Source of the DNA: JAAZHN01 sp964605575
GTDB taxonomy: Bacteria > Bacillota_I > Bacilli_A > RF39 > UBA660
DNA length: 19,130 nucleotides
Assembly (NCBI GenBank): GCA_964605575.1
Contig: CAZSDG010000017.1
Location: 1 to 19,130 of the forward strand
Direction of reading: 5' to 3'
In this document: piece after piece, positions 1 through 6,955 of the stretch
Position numbering within the stretch: the stretch's first letter is position 1
Layout of the letters: each line of letters starts with the position of its first letter
Made by a program: the position numbers and the translations under genes
Notes under the pieces: model-generated
Database searches by the model: none
Told to the model about the DNA's origin: nothing
Seen by the model: the letters and a program-made list of their open reading frames with translations, nothing else

Positions 1-196
1 TTGAAGACACCTCATATTATATATATATTTTAACATTTGTTAAACAAATAATCTAGATTGTGTCATAAATAATTCAATAAATTTCGACTTCATTTTAGTT
101 TTCATCCTAAAATTTTAATTTTATTATTAATCAGTTATTAAACTATAATATATACCTGTTATAAATTTTATAGTATTAAAAAACCATTATTTTTTG

Positions 197-205
197 TGCT
201 ATAAT
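197..205 (+). promoter_or_regulatory. Extended -10 promoter of the THUMP methyltransferase gene
   Basis: TG at 197-198, one base, then a perfect TATAAT at 200-205. No recognisable -35 lies 16-18 bases upstream, which is normal for an extended -10 promoter. Transcription would start near 212, leaving a leader of about 60 nt. The rest of 1-272 is very AT-rich. It contains a small palindrome, TTTAAC-ATTT-GTTAAA at 29-44, and no gene that I can support. Confidence 0.6.
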
Positions 206-272
206 TTACATTGATAAGTAGCAATATCGAAAATATTATTTAATATAAATAGATACTAAAAAAGGTGATTTA

Positions 273-1244
273 ATGTTTTATTCAAGTTATATTGTAGGTT
301 TTGAAGAATTAGTTCCCTTGATTATTCGCGATAAGCATAAAGATGTCGAAATAATTGATATTTTTAATGGAGCTGTTATTTATAAAACTAATTCATTAAA
401 AAACATAATTAATATGCCATTTTTAAATAATAATTTTTTTGTTCATAAATATGCAAAAGAAACCAATATTAATTCGTTTATTAATCAACTAAGTCGTATT
501 TCTTTGAAAAAAGCAAATTATAAGAGTGGTTTTCGAATAGTAATATCTGATCAAAATAATTTAATAAGTATTGATAATAAATTATTATCTAAATTGGAAA
601 ACAAAATCGCTAGTGAAACTGGTAACTATGTCAAAAGAAATAACCCTAACATTGAATACTGGATCTTAAAGCGAAGTGAAGGATTTATTCTTTTTATGGA
701 AAGAATAAATAAACATAAAAGCTTTGATAAACAGTTAAAAAAAGGTGAACTAAGAAGCGATTTGTGCTATTTTTTAAACTATTTATCTAATCCAGAAGCA
801 ACAGATATTTATTTGGATTGTTTTTGTGGCAGTGGCGCTTTAATAAAAAACAGAATAAAAATAAACAAGTTTAACATGATTTTTGGTGTTGATATTAAGC
901 AATCTAATATAAAACAATTAAGACTTGAATATAAACAAAACAATATAATATTTAAAAATATTGATTTTTTTGTTAATAAATTTGAAGATGGATTTATTGA
1001 TAAAATAGTTACAGATCCACCTTGGGGTATATACGAAAATGTAAAGGATATAGATGCTTTTTATCAAAAATTAATTTATGAGTCGGAAAGAATATTAAAA
1101 GATAACGGTCGCTTAATAGTTCTCACTGCCTGTAAAGAAACGATGAAGAATATAAAAACAGAATTGATATTAATTAATACATATAATATATTGGTATCAG
1201 GTAAAAAAGCAAGTGTATATTTTTTTCAAAAGAAAAAGAAGTGA
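273..1244 (+). CDS. THUMP-domain RNA guanine-N2 methyltransferase-like protein
   Basis: Probable S-adenosylmethionine-dependent methyltransferase acting on RNA, of the THUMP plus Rossmann-fold type (RlmL N-part, TrmN and Trm11 relatives). Residues 1-70 resemble the N-terminal ferredoxin-like part. Residues about 70-145 resemble THUMP and include an NPN motif followed by a strand where the family has NPD. Residues about 155-170 carry the conserved GxLR element that leads into the Rossmann domain. The SAM-binding motif I is LDCFCGSG at 181-188. The catalytic motif IV is DPPWG at 248-252, where relatives usually have DPPYG or NPPYG. At 323 residues it looks complete. The start is well placed, with GGTGAT three bases before the ATG. 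The substrate (23S rRNA or tRNA position) cannot be decided from sequence. It is a single-gene unit, with dapL behind a 135-base gap. Confidence 0.72.
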   Translation: MFYSSYIVGFEELVPLIIRDKHKDVEIIDIFNGAVIYKTNSLKNIINMPFLNNNFFVHKYAKETNINSFINQLSRISLKKANYKSGFRIVISDQNNLISIDNKLLSKLENKIASETGNYVKRNNPNIEYWILKRSEGFILFMERINKHKSFDKQLKKGELRSDLCYFLNYLSNPEATDIYLDCFCGSGALIKNRIKINKFNMIFGVDIKQSNIKQLRLEYKQNNIIFKNIDFFVNKFEDGFIDKIVTDPPWGIYENVKDIDAFYQKLIYESERILKDNGRLIVLTACKETMKNIKTELILINTYNILVSGKKASVYFFQKKKK

Positions 1245-1379
1245 TATATTCCTGGTTGGTTAATTACTTTAGAAAAAATAATATATAATAGATTTGCTAA
1301 ATATTGGTTATGTTATATAGGTTTAATAAATAAAACAAATTAAATCAGTATAAAACTAAAATGAAAAGGAGCTATATAT

Positions 1380-2555
1380 ATGAAAATAAATAGTAATTTA
1401 AGAAAATTGATACATCAAAACAACTTTACTAATATTGGCAAAATTGTTTTAAAATATAAAGAAAAAAATCCTGATGCCCGCATCATTTCTTTAGGCGTGG
1501 GTGATGTTTATAAACCCATAGTAAAACCTATAATTGAAGCAATGCAAAAGGCAGTGACCGAGTTAGCTATAACTGAAACATTTAAAGGATATGGACCAAC
1601 TCATGGATATGACTTTTTAAAGAAGAAAATTTTAACTAATGAGTACGAAGATTTCGAGTTTTCTTTAGATGAAATATATATTTCCAATGGTACTAAAAAT
1701 GATACAACAAACATTTTAGAATTATTTTCTCCTAAGGCTAAAATATTAATTACTGACCCAATGTATCCGATATACAGAGATGGAGCTTTGGCAATGTCAA
1801 GAAAAGTAAGTGTTTTGTATTTAACAGAAGCAAATGATTTTACTCCCAAACCTCCTAAAGAAAAGTATGATGTTATCTATATGTGTTCTCCTAGTAATCC
1901 AATCGGGAATGCTTTGACATACACTGATTTGGAAAAATGGATTGATTACGCAATTAAACATAAAGCAGTTATACTTTACGATAATGTATATCACTCTTTT
2001 ATTAATAGCAAAAATACTCCAAAATCTATTTATGAAATTAAAAATGCTAAAAAAGTAGCGATTGAATTTCGAAGTTTTTCCAAAAACGCTAGTTTTTCTG
2101 GAGTTAGATGTTCATATTATGTTATTCCTAATGACTTATATCGAAGTATTAATACATTGTGGAAAGAAAGGACAATTAATAGATTTAATGGTGCGGATTA
2201 TATAGCACAAAGAGGGGCAGAGGCTTATTATTCAAAAGAAGCACAAGAGCTCATAAAACCAAATATTAAAGAATATCAGAAAAATGCTAAACTGCTTAAA
2301 AATACTTTTGAAAAGTTAAAATTTAAAGTTTGGGGAGGAATAGATTGTCCGTTCCTGTGGATTAAAACAAAAGATAACGAATCTAGTTGGGATTTATTTT
2401 ATAATTATTTAGAAAAAATTAATATTGTAATAATCCCTGGAGTTATTTTTGGTGAATCTGGAGAAGGATACTTTAGAGTTTCGGCTTTAGGAAAAACAAC
2501 TGAGATAGAAGAGGCAATTAATAGATTGAAGAGTTATTATGAAAAAAAAGCTTAA
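1380..2555 (+). CDS. dapL: LL-diaminopimelate aminotransferase
   Basis: PLP-dependent fold-type I aminotransferase of the DapL family. It converts tetrahydrodipicolinate plus glutamate directly to LL-2,6-diaminopimelate for lysine and peptidoglycan synthesis. Family features seen include GxGDV near residue 40, FKGYGPTHGY near 68-77, a TDPMYPIY stretch, CSPSNPIG, and the PLP-lysine motif SFSKNASFSG with Lys235. EGYFRVSA near the C-terminus contains the arginine that binds the substrate carboxylate. Length (391 residues) is slightly short of the usual 400-410. A good AAAGGAG ribosome binding site ends nine bases before the ATG. The gap before it (1245-1379) is AT-rich with a possible -10 (TATAAT, 1284-1289) but no lysine riboswitch that I could recognise. 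The downstream transporter starts inside its last codons. An alternative is a related aminotransferase with another substrate. Confidence 0.85.
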   Translation: MKINSNLRKLIHQNNFTNIGKIVLKYKEKNPDARIISLGVGDVYKPIVKPIIEAMQKAVTELAITETFKGYGPTHGYDFLKKKILTNEYEDFEFSLDEIYISNGTKNDTTNILELFSPKAKILITDPMYPIYRDGALAMSRKVSVLYLTEANDFTPKPPKEKYDVIYMCSPSNPIGNALTYTDLEKWIDYAIKHKAVILYDNVYHSFINSKNTPKSIYEIKNAKKVAIEFRSFSKNASFSGVRCSYYVIPNDLYRSINTLWKERTINRFNGADYIAQRGAEAYYSKEAQELIKPNIKEYQKNAKLLKNTFEKLKFKVWGGIDCPFLWIKTKDNESSWDLFYNYLEKINIVIIPGVIFGESGEGYFRVSALGKTTEIEEAINRLKSYYEKKA

Positions 2556-3714
2556 TACTTTAAGCATTATAGGACTTTTACTGGGAATAATAGGGGGTAT
2601 ATACTTGCCAAAAGTTATGGAAAATATTAACTTTATTGGCCAAGTATATGTTAACATTTTACGACTGCTTATTATTCCATTAATTTTCACAAGTATTGCT
2701 AGTACATTATTTAAACCACAAAAAAACAGTAAAAAAATAATTATTAAAGCTATTGTATTGTTTATTATTATGTTTATTGTGACATTCATTTTAACAACAG
2801 TGATATACTTTATAGCTAATCCATTGAGTAATATTAACGAGAGTTTGAAACTATTAGAATGGTCAGGAGAAATTGCCAAAATTAGTTTTTCGGATATGAT
2901 TATTAACTTATTTCCAAATAATATTGCTTCTATTTTTACTAATAATTCAATCTTAGCAACAATAATTTTCGCCTTTGTCTTCGGCTATGCTGCCTCAAAA
3001 ACAGAAGACGGAGAAAAAGTAATGGATGTTATTAATGCTCTTAAAAAAATTCTCTATAAAATATTAGACTACATCTTATTAATTACTCCATTTGCTGTTT
3101 TTAGTTTAGTTGGTAATTCAATCGCTAACTATGGCATGGGATTAATTGGCATTGGTATAAAATATATTTTACTTGCATATATATCCGGTATTGTAGTAAT
3201 AACCTTGGTGATGATTGTCCCTGTTTGGATATTTTCAAAAATAAATCCATTATTATATGTCAAAAAAATTGTCAAAGTATGGCTTATTTCATCAACAACA
3301 TGTTCATCTGCAGCAACCCTTCCTTATACAATAAAAGTTTGTAATGAAGAATTTGACGTTAGTGAAAAAATAACTAATTTTGTTGTTCCGTTAGGATCGG
3401 TAATTCACATGTGTGGTGGTGCAGTTTCGTTTGCTTTACTTGGTTTGTTTTGTAGTCAATTATTTGGGTTACATATTTCTTTTACTACTTATCTTCTAAT
3501 GATGGTTAGTGCGACCCTGATCAATATGTCAGCTCCAGGTATTCCTGGAGGGGGAATTGTTTTAGGAGCAACATATCTAAGTATGTTCAATATTCCACTG
3601 TCATTCATGGGACTTTATGCTGGGATATATAGAATATTAGATATGCTTTACACAACATTGAATGTGACGGGGGATGTTACCGCAAACATTTTAATAAATA
3701 GATCAGAAAAATAA
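2539..3714 (+). CDS. Dicarboxylate/amino acid:cation symporter (DAACS family), divergent
   Basis: Integral membrane transporter of the GltP/SstT/GltPh family, 391 residues with about eight hydrophobic helices and two re-entrant loops. HP1 is the serine-rich SSTTCSSAATLP at 251-262. HP2 contains APGIPGGG at 332-339. The last helix has D368xxxTxxN375VTGD379, the family signature. Two conserved places are altered. The NMDGT motif of TM7 reads HMCGG at 290-294, so the Asn and Asp of the sodium site are His and Cys. The arginine that binds the side-chain carboxylate of glutamate or aspartate (Arg397 in GltPh) is Tyr371. The substrate is therefore probably not an acidic amino acid and cation coupling may differ. 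The start overlaps dapL by 17 bases, so the two are co-transcribed and probably coupled in translation. No clear terminator follows. Confidence 0.82.
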   Translation: MKKKLNTLSIIGLLLGIIGGIYLPKVMENINFIGQVYVNILRLLIIPLIFTSIASTLFKPQKNSKKIIIKAIVLFIIMFIVTFILTTVIYFIANPLSNINESLKLLEWSGEIAKISFSDMIINLFPNNIASIFTNNSILATIIFAFVFGYAASKTEDGEKVMDVINALKKILYKILDYILLITPFAVFSLVGNSIANYGMGLIGIGIKYILLAYISGIVVITLVMIVPVWIFSKINPLLYVKKIVKVWLISSTTCSSAATLPYTIKVCNEEFDVSEKITNFVVPLGSVIHMCGGAVSFALLGLFCSQLFGLHISFTTYLLMMVSATLINMSAPGIPGGGIVLGATYLSMFNIPLSFMGLYAGIYRILDMLYTTLNVTGDVTANILINRSEK

Positions 3715-3724
3715 AGAAAGTTTT

Positions 3725-3859
3725 TTACCAAGGAAAAATTTTATCAATCTCCGATAAATGCGATGTAGTTTGATTATTATCATACAATATATAATATGAT
3801 TTATCATCTAATATATAAGCAAGACTTATACTTGTAAGCTTATGAAATGTGAACGTTAA
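3725..3859 (-). pseudogene. Possible decayed C-terminal ORF fragment
   Basis: The minus strand is open for 44 codons just downstream of the HD gene, from an in-frame TAG at 3860-3862 to a TAA at 3725-3727. There is no start codon at its head. The translation has a protein-like composition, with AYILDDKSYYILYDNNQ in its middle and an EIDKIFPW ending, unlike the K/N/I-rich reading of random AT-rich DNA. It is in a different frame from the HD gene. It could be the surviving tail of an eroded gene or a chance open frame. Confidence 0.25.
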
Positions 3860-3879
3860 CTAGACAAAACAATTTACTT

Positions 3880-4965
3880 TCATAAATGTTTTGCCATTAT
3901 TTTTGTGTAATCATTTGGATCAAAAGATAAGTCAATACAACCATATTTAGATGTTTCGCTACTTAAATATGCTTCTATTTTTTCTTTAACACTATATGAC
4001 AATTCACTAACCCTTTTGGAACTATCACATGTTTTTACTAAGGGATTAACATATCTTGTTTTGGTACTAGTAGAGACTGAGTACTTACCATCAATAGGAA
4101 TTTCAGAATCTATTACTGGTGAATCTTGAAATTTTCTAAATGCCCCACTTATTTTTTCATTTGGACAACTAAGTATTATGTTAACTACTTCACTTTCTTT
4201 TAATGTATATAGATCTTCTTCAGTTAAGTATCCTTGATTAAACATAGCTTTAACAATATCAGCAATAAATTGCATAGATACCTTGTCTTGTGTAGAAACC
4301 CACTCAGGCCATAATGTCGCGGCTATATCTATATATTCTTCACATATATTTAAAGTTTTAAAACCAATTTCATCTTGGCTATCTTCATTTGCCAAAACAG
4401 TTAAATCATTATATATTTTCCTGATTGTTTCTAAATCCCATACTCTAACAAAATTTAAACCACTAGAAAAAGTATATTCTAATCGATCAGAAGATAATCT
4501 TGGTGTTTCATTATCGGCTATGGGGTACATCTTATAATCAATAACATGTTTTACATTAATTCCATCCCTTTTTAACAACCTTCTAATTTCTTTTGAATTA
4601 ATAATTATCTCGGGGGTTAAATGTTCTGTTGCTTCTTGGTTTTCTTGATCACCATGTAAAAAATCAATGCAATGTTTAAAAACTGGACAAGCAATATCAT
4701 GAAATAAAGCCGCAAGTGTTTGCTCTTTACTTTTAGTAAAATTCCAAACTATTAATGCTGAACCAACACTGTGCTCAAGATTAGAATAAAATTTTGCATC
4801 TTTAAAACTACCGGCATAATCCATTCCGCAACTAATGCCAATGTGTTTTAATCTTTGCATTTCTTCTGTAAATATATAATCATCTAACCAACTTGGATAA
4901 TCTTCTGTCAGTATCTTCAAATAATCTCTAGTTTCTGTATTTAATGATTCTAAATATCTTGACAT
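3880..4965 (-). CDS. HD-domain metal-dependent phosphohydrolase (dGTPase/SAMHD1-like)
   Basis: Cytosolic HD-superfamily hydrolase of 361 residues. The metal ligands H...HD...D are visible as His65 (in NLEHSVG), His89-Asp90 (in LFHDIACPVFKH) and Asp160 (in SSDRLEYT). The second motif follows the layout of the dNTP triphosphohydrolase group (HDIGHxPFxH), keeping the final His98 but with Ala-Cys in place of Gly-His. Activity on dNTPs, (p)ppGpp or another nucleotide is possible; the sequence does not decide. Residues after about 200 form a helical C-terminal region I do not recognise. The start is supported by GGTGAT four bases upstream (4970-4975) and an extended -10 at 4986-4994, giving a leader of about 14 nt. 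It is divergent from the small-gene cluster beginning at 5038 across a 72-base shared promoter region. Confidence 0.72.
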   Translation of the reverse strand: MSRYLESLNTETRDYLKILTEDYPSWLDDYIFTEEMQRLKHIGISCGMDYAGSFKDAKFYSNLEHSVGSALIVWNFTKSKEQTLAALFHDIACPVFKHCIDFLHGDQENQEATEHLTPEIIINSKEIRRLLKRDGINVKHVIDYKMYPIADNETPRLSSDRLEYTFSSGLNFVRVWDLETIRKIYNDLTVLANEDSQDEIGFKTLNICEEYIDIAATLWPEWVSTQDKVSMQFIADIVKAMFNQGYLTEEDLYTLKESEVVNIILSCPNEKISGAFRKFQDSPVIDSEIPIDGKYSVSTSTKTRYVNPLVKTCDSSKRVSELSYSVKEKIEAYLSSETSKYGCIDLSFDPNDYTKIMAKHL

Positions 4966-4985
4966 TCATATCACCTTAGTTATAT

Positions 4986-4994
4986 ATAATATCA
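4986..4994 (-). promoter_or_regulatory. Extended -10 promoter of the HD hydrolase gene
   Basis: Read on the minus strand this is TGATATTAT, an extended -10. It lies about 20 bases upstream of the HD gene and back to back with the promoter of the 5038 gene. Confidence 0.5.
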
Positions 4995-5001
4995 TAATAA
5001 A

Positions 5002-5010
5002 TGTTATAAT
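5002..5010 (+). promoter_or_regulatory. Extended -10 promoter of the 5038-6318 cluster
   Basis: TG at 5002-5003 followed by a perfect TATAAT at 5005-5010. A strong AGGAGG ribosome binding site follows at 5028-5033, with the ATG at 5038. No convincing -35. It probably drives all four tightly packed genes to 6318. Confidence 0.6.
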
Positions 5011-5037
5011 AATAGGTAATAAACCTTAGGAGGAAAT

Positions 5038-5337
5038 ATGGAATTTAATAATAATTATGATTTAAATGAATCAGACTTTGATCTTAAGACATCTGGTGAA
5101 ACAAGAGAGGTTAAGCCATACGTGACTAATCAATTTCAGAGGTATGATGAAGTTGTAGAATTAACAGAAGCCGATCTTTTTACAGAAGAAACGCTAGATG
5201 GAGAACCAAGCAAATCATTAGATCAGAATATAAATCCAGACGAATACTTAGAACTTACAATTGAAGAATTAATGGATGAAAATTTTGGTGACGGCGTTGA
5301 CTTGGAAAAACCTAGTGGAAGATCTAGATCATTATAA
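5038..5337 (+). CDS. Small highly acidic protein of unknown function
   Basis: A 99-residue protein that I do not recognise. It contains 27 Asp/Glu and 8 Lys/Arg (net about -19), no cysteine, no membrane segment and no signal peptide, so it is probably a soluble and partly disordered cytosolic protein. Two similar short segments, VELTEADL at 40-47 and LELTIEEL at 71-78, suggest a repeated docking or helical motif. It has the strongest Shine-Dalgarno of the window (AGGAGG) and is first in a four-gene run. Its stop overlaps the next start by one base (TAATG). The charge would suit a binding partner or DNA mimic, but that is speculation. The ribosome site, promoter and tight coupling make it a likely real gene. 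Confidence 0.7.
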   Translation: MEFNNNYDLNESDFDLKTSGETREVKPYVTNQFQRYDEVVELTEADLFTEETLDGEPSKSLDQNINPDEYLELTIEELMDENFGDGVDLEKPSGRSRSL

Positions 5338-5609
5338 TGACTAACAATAATATTTATAAATTTAAAGCAGTAATAATTCAAAATGAAAATATGGACGCTG
5401 CATATATAGAAATTCCCTTTAATGTAGAACATGAGTTTGGTAAGAAAAAAGTCTTAGTTAACGCTACGTTTGATGGGCATGAATATAGTGGTCAATTAGT
5501 TAGGATGAAAACTGATTGTCATATAATTGGAATTAGAAAAGATATTAGAAAAACAATAAACAAAACATTCGGTGATACGATTGAAGTTACAATAAAAGAA
5601 AGGAAATAA
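5337..5609 (+). CDS. DUF1905 family protein
   Basis: A 90-residue protein matching the DUF1905 family, a small beta-rich fold of unknown biochemistry that is sometimes fused to YdeI/OmpD-associated domains. Conserved family features are AYIEIPFNV followed by an FGKKKV stretch near residues 22-38, a TFDGHEYSG turn near 42-50, HIIGIRKDIRK near 60-70, and the closing GDTIEVTI. It starts on the last base of the preceding stop codon, so translation is probably coupled. It sits between an acidic orphan and an acetyltransferase. I infer no function beyond the family name. Confidence 0.78.
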   Translation: MTNNNIYKFKAVIIQNENMDAAYIEIPFNVEHEFGKKKVLVNATFDGHEYSGQLVRMKTDCHIIGIRKDIRKTINKTFGDTIEVTIKERK

Positions 5610-5611
5610 TT

Positions 5612-6022
5612 ATGATTGAAGAATTAGAAAAAAAAGATCTTATTCAATATAAAGAATTGATAGATGCTTGTTTTGGTAGTAGTACCGAATTGATTAATTA
5701 TGAAAAGTATGATAAAAATGATCGGTATACTATTTTAGTTTATAAAGAAGATAATAAAATAGTTGGATCTGTTACATACTATAAAATTGATTTATTTACG
5801 TTTGGTTATTATCCAGCAGTTCAATTATTTAATGTTTGTGTTTTGCCTGAATATAGGAAAAATAATATTGCTGCTAAATTAGTAGCCGAAGTTGAATTAT
5901 TTTGTAAAAAAAATGGTTATAAGACAATGTTTATTAATTGTTTGGAACAATTAGGTAAATTTTATGAAAAAATAGGTTTTAGTAAAGATGATTCAGTAAA
6001 ATATATTAAAATGGTTTTTTAA
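5612..6022 (+). CDS. GNAT family N-acetyltransferase
   Basis: A 136-residue single-domain GNAT protein that would transfer an acetyl group from acetyl-CoA to an unknown amine. Strand beta4 and motif A are seen as VCVLPEYRKNNIAAKL at 75-90. The pyrophosphate-binding loop is R82-K-N-N-I-A87, where the usual R/QxxGxG/A has Asn in place of the first Gly. The C-terminal motif FYEKIGF, followed by KMVF at the very end, matches the typical beta6-beta7 end of GNATs. RBS AAAGGAAA lies ahead of the ATG. It begins two bases after the DUF1905 gene and ends two bases before the alkyltransferase-like gene. The substrate cannot be told. Confidence 0.85.
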   Translation: MIEELEKKDLIQYKELIDACFGSSTELINYEKYDKNDRYTILVYKEDNKIVGSVTYYKIDLFTFGYYPAVQLFNVCVLPEYRKNNIAAKLVAEVELFCKKNGYKTMFINCLEQLGKFYEKIGFSKDDSVKYIKMVF

Positions 6023-6024
6023 TA

Positions 6025-6318
6025 ATGCAAGAAAAAGTTTACGAAATAGTAAAAAATATTCCTTATGGACAAGTTCTTACATATAAAGATATTGCAATCA
6101 TACTAGGAAATAAATATTTGGCAAGGTATGTTGGTAATGTCCTTCATTTAAATAACGATTATCGAGCGATTCCTTGTTATCGGGTTGTTAATTCCAAGGG
6201 TAAATTAGCTAGTAATTATGCTTTTGGCATAGAAAAACAAAAAGAACTACTTGAATCGGAAGGAATAATTGTAACTAACTATCAAGTAGATATAATAAAG
6301 TATAAAAAAAATGTTTAA
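6025..6318 (+). CDS. MGMT/alkyltransferase-like DNA-binding domain protein
   Basis: A 97-residue protein equal to the C-terminal DNA-binding and active-site domain of O6-alkylguanine-DNA alkyltransferases, without the N-terminal domain. It begins with IPYGQVLTYKDIA (residues 12-24), the helix-turn-helix entry typical of the family. The active-site loop is PCYRV at 50-54. The acceptor cysteine (Cys51) is kept but the adjacent histidine of PCHRV is Tyr52. The glutamate of the relay is present (Glu79 in ESEG). The arginine finger region carries His41. This differs from both repair methyltransferases (PCHR) and alkyltransferase-like proteins (PWHR). It may bind damaged bases without full repair chemistry, or use altered chemistry. 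It is last in the run from 5038 and its end overlaps the convergent gene. Confidence 0.78.
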   Translation: MQEKVYEIVKNIPYGQVLTYKDIAIILGNKYLARYVGNVLHLNNDYRAIPCYRVVNSKGKLASNYAFGIEKQKELLESEGIIVTNYQVDIIKYKKNV

Positions 6319-6333
6319 TAATAAACAATTTTT
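6305..6333. terminator. Possible bidirectional terminator containing both stop codons
   Basis: TGTTTA (6312-6317), a four-base ATAA loop, and TAAACA (6322-6327). The stem extends by five A-T pairs after one mismatch (A run 6306-6310 with T run 6329-6333). It lies at the junction of the convergent genes ending at 6318 (+) and 6315 (-). The stem has few G-C pairs, so confidence is moderate. Confidence 0.45.
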
Positions 6334-6881
6334 ATTTTATATTTTAATAATATCTTTATAGTTTCTTCTTTATCTTTCATAATTGAAAACAATAAAAAAT
6401 ATTTTTGAATTGGATTAAAGAAAAGTCTCAGTAAGGGTAGTTTATTTATTTTATATTTTATCCCTTTACTTTTTAATTCAGAGCAAACAACTAACTTACA
6501 TGATAATGATTTTATACTACAACGATGATCTTTCATTTGTTCGCATAATCCTCTTGATGGGCCATAGCAACAACCATATTCACTTTCATATTTAACACCA
6601 ACACAGACATTGTCAACAAAACCACAGTGATTTTTTGTAATGAATTCATTATCTAAGTAGTCACACATTACATCATAAATAAAAGAATACCTTTCTTTAG
6701 AATTTTTGATATTGAATGCCGCAACTATATTTTCTAACCAAAATAACTCATCGAGATATCTTGGATTAATTTTTTTGCTATTCAATGTAATTTTTTTTCT
6801 AAATAAAGCAGCCCTATTAAGTGAAAGGGCAATATTTTTTAAAGTTTTGCTAATATTCTGATTGTTTATTTCAATTATCAT
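6315..6881 (-). CDS. Cysteine-rich protein of unknown function
   Basis: A 188-residue protein that I do not recognise. Nine cysteines lie within residues 73-133 (73, 86, 93, 104, 105, 113, 121, 128, 133), including a CC pair in a YGCCYGP turn. They lie between a helical N-terminal part (1-70) and a basic, hydrophobic C-terminal part (about 135-188). There is no signal peptide. The spacing suggests a bound metal, either zinc or an iron-sulfur cluster. It recalls small cysteine-rich metal-binding proteins of clostridia, but I cannot name a family. Its extended -10 (6899-6907) is divergent from the perR promoter and their -35 regions overlap. An AGAGGT ribosome site lies close upstream. Position beside perR hints at redox or metal biology; this is inference. 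Confidence 0.68.
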   Translation of the reverse strand: MIIEINNQNISKTLKNIALSLNRAALFRKKITLNSKKINPRYLDELFWLENIVAAFNIKNSKERYSFIYDVMCDYLDNEFITKNHCGFVDNVCVGVKYESEYGCCYGPSRGLCEQMKDHRCSIKSLSCKLVVCSELKSKGIKYKINKLPLLRLFFNPIQKYFLLFSIMKDKEETIKILLKYKIKIVYY

Positions 6882-6898
6882 AGATTTACCTCTTTTTA

Positions 6899-6929
6899 AT
6901 TATATCAAAATTATCTAAATAGTTGACAA
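6899..6929 (-). promoter_or_regulatory. Promoter of the cysteine-rich gene
   Basis: Minus strand: extended -10 TGATATAAT (6899-6907) and a possible -35 TTGTCA (6924-6929) with a 19-base spacer. The -35 is almost the same DNA as the -35 of the divergent perR promoter. The predicted leader is only about 11 nt. Confidence 0.5.
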
Positions 6930-6951
6930 ATTTTGAATTTTGTATTATTAT
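6923..6951 (+). promoter_or_regulatory. perR-prx promoter
   Basis: Consensus -35 TTGACA (6923-6928), 17-base spacer, -10 TATTAT (6946-6951). The start site would be near 6958, inside the PerR box at 6956-6970, so repressor binding would block initiation. Confidence 0.7.
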
Positions 6952-6955
6952 AAGA

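Noticed and set aside
29..44. Palindrome TTTAAC-ATTT-GTTAAA as a Rex or other operator
   Set aside because: The inner bases do not fit the Rex consensus, it is far from the promoter, and short palindromes are expected by chance in such AT-rich DNA.
1245..1379. Lysine riboswitch ahead of dapL
   Set aside because: The gap is short and AT-rich, with no conserved L-box core or terminator visible.
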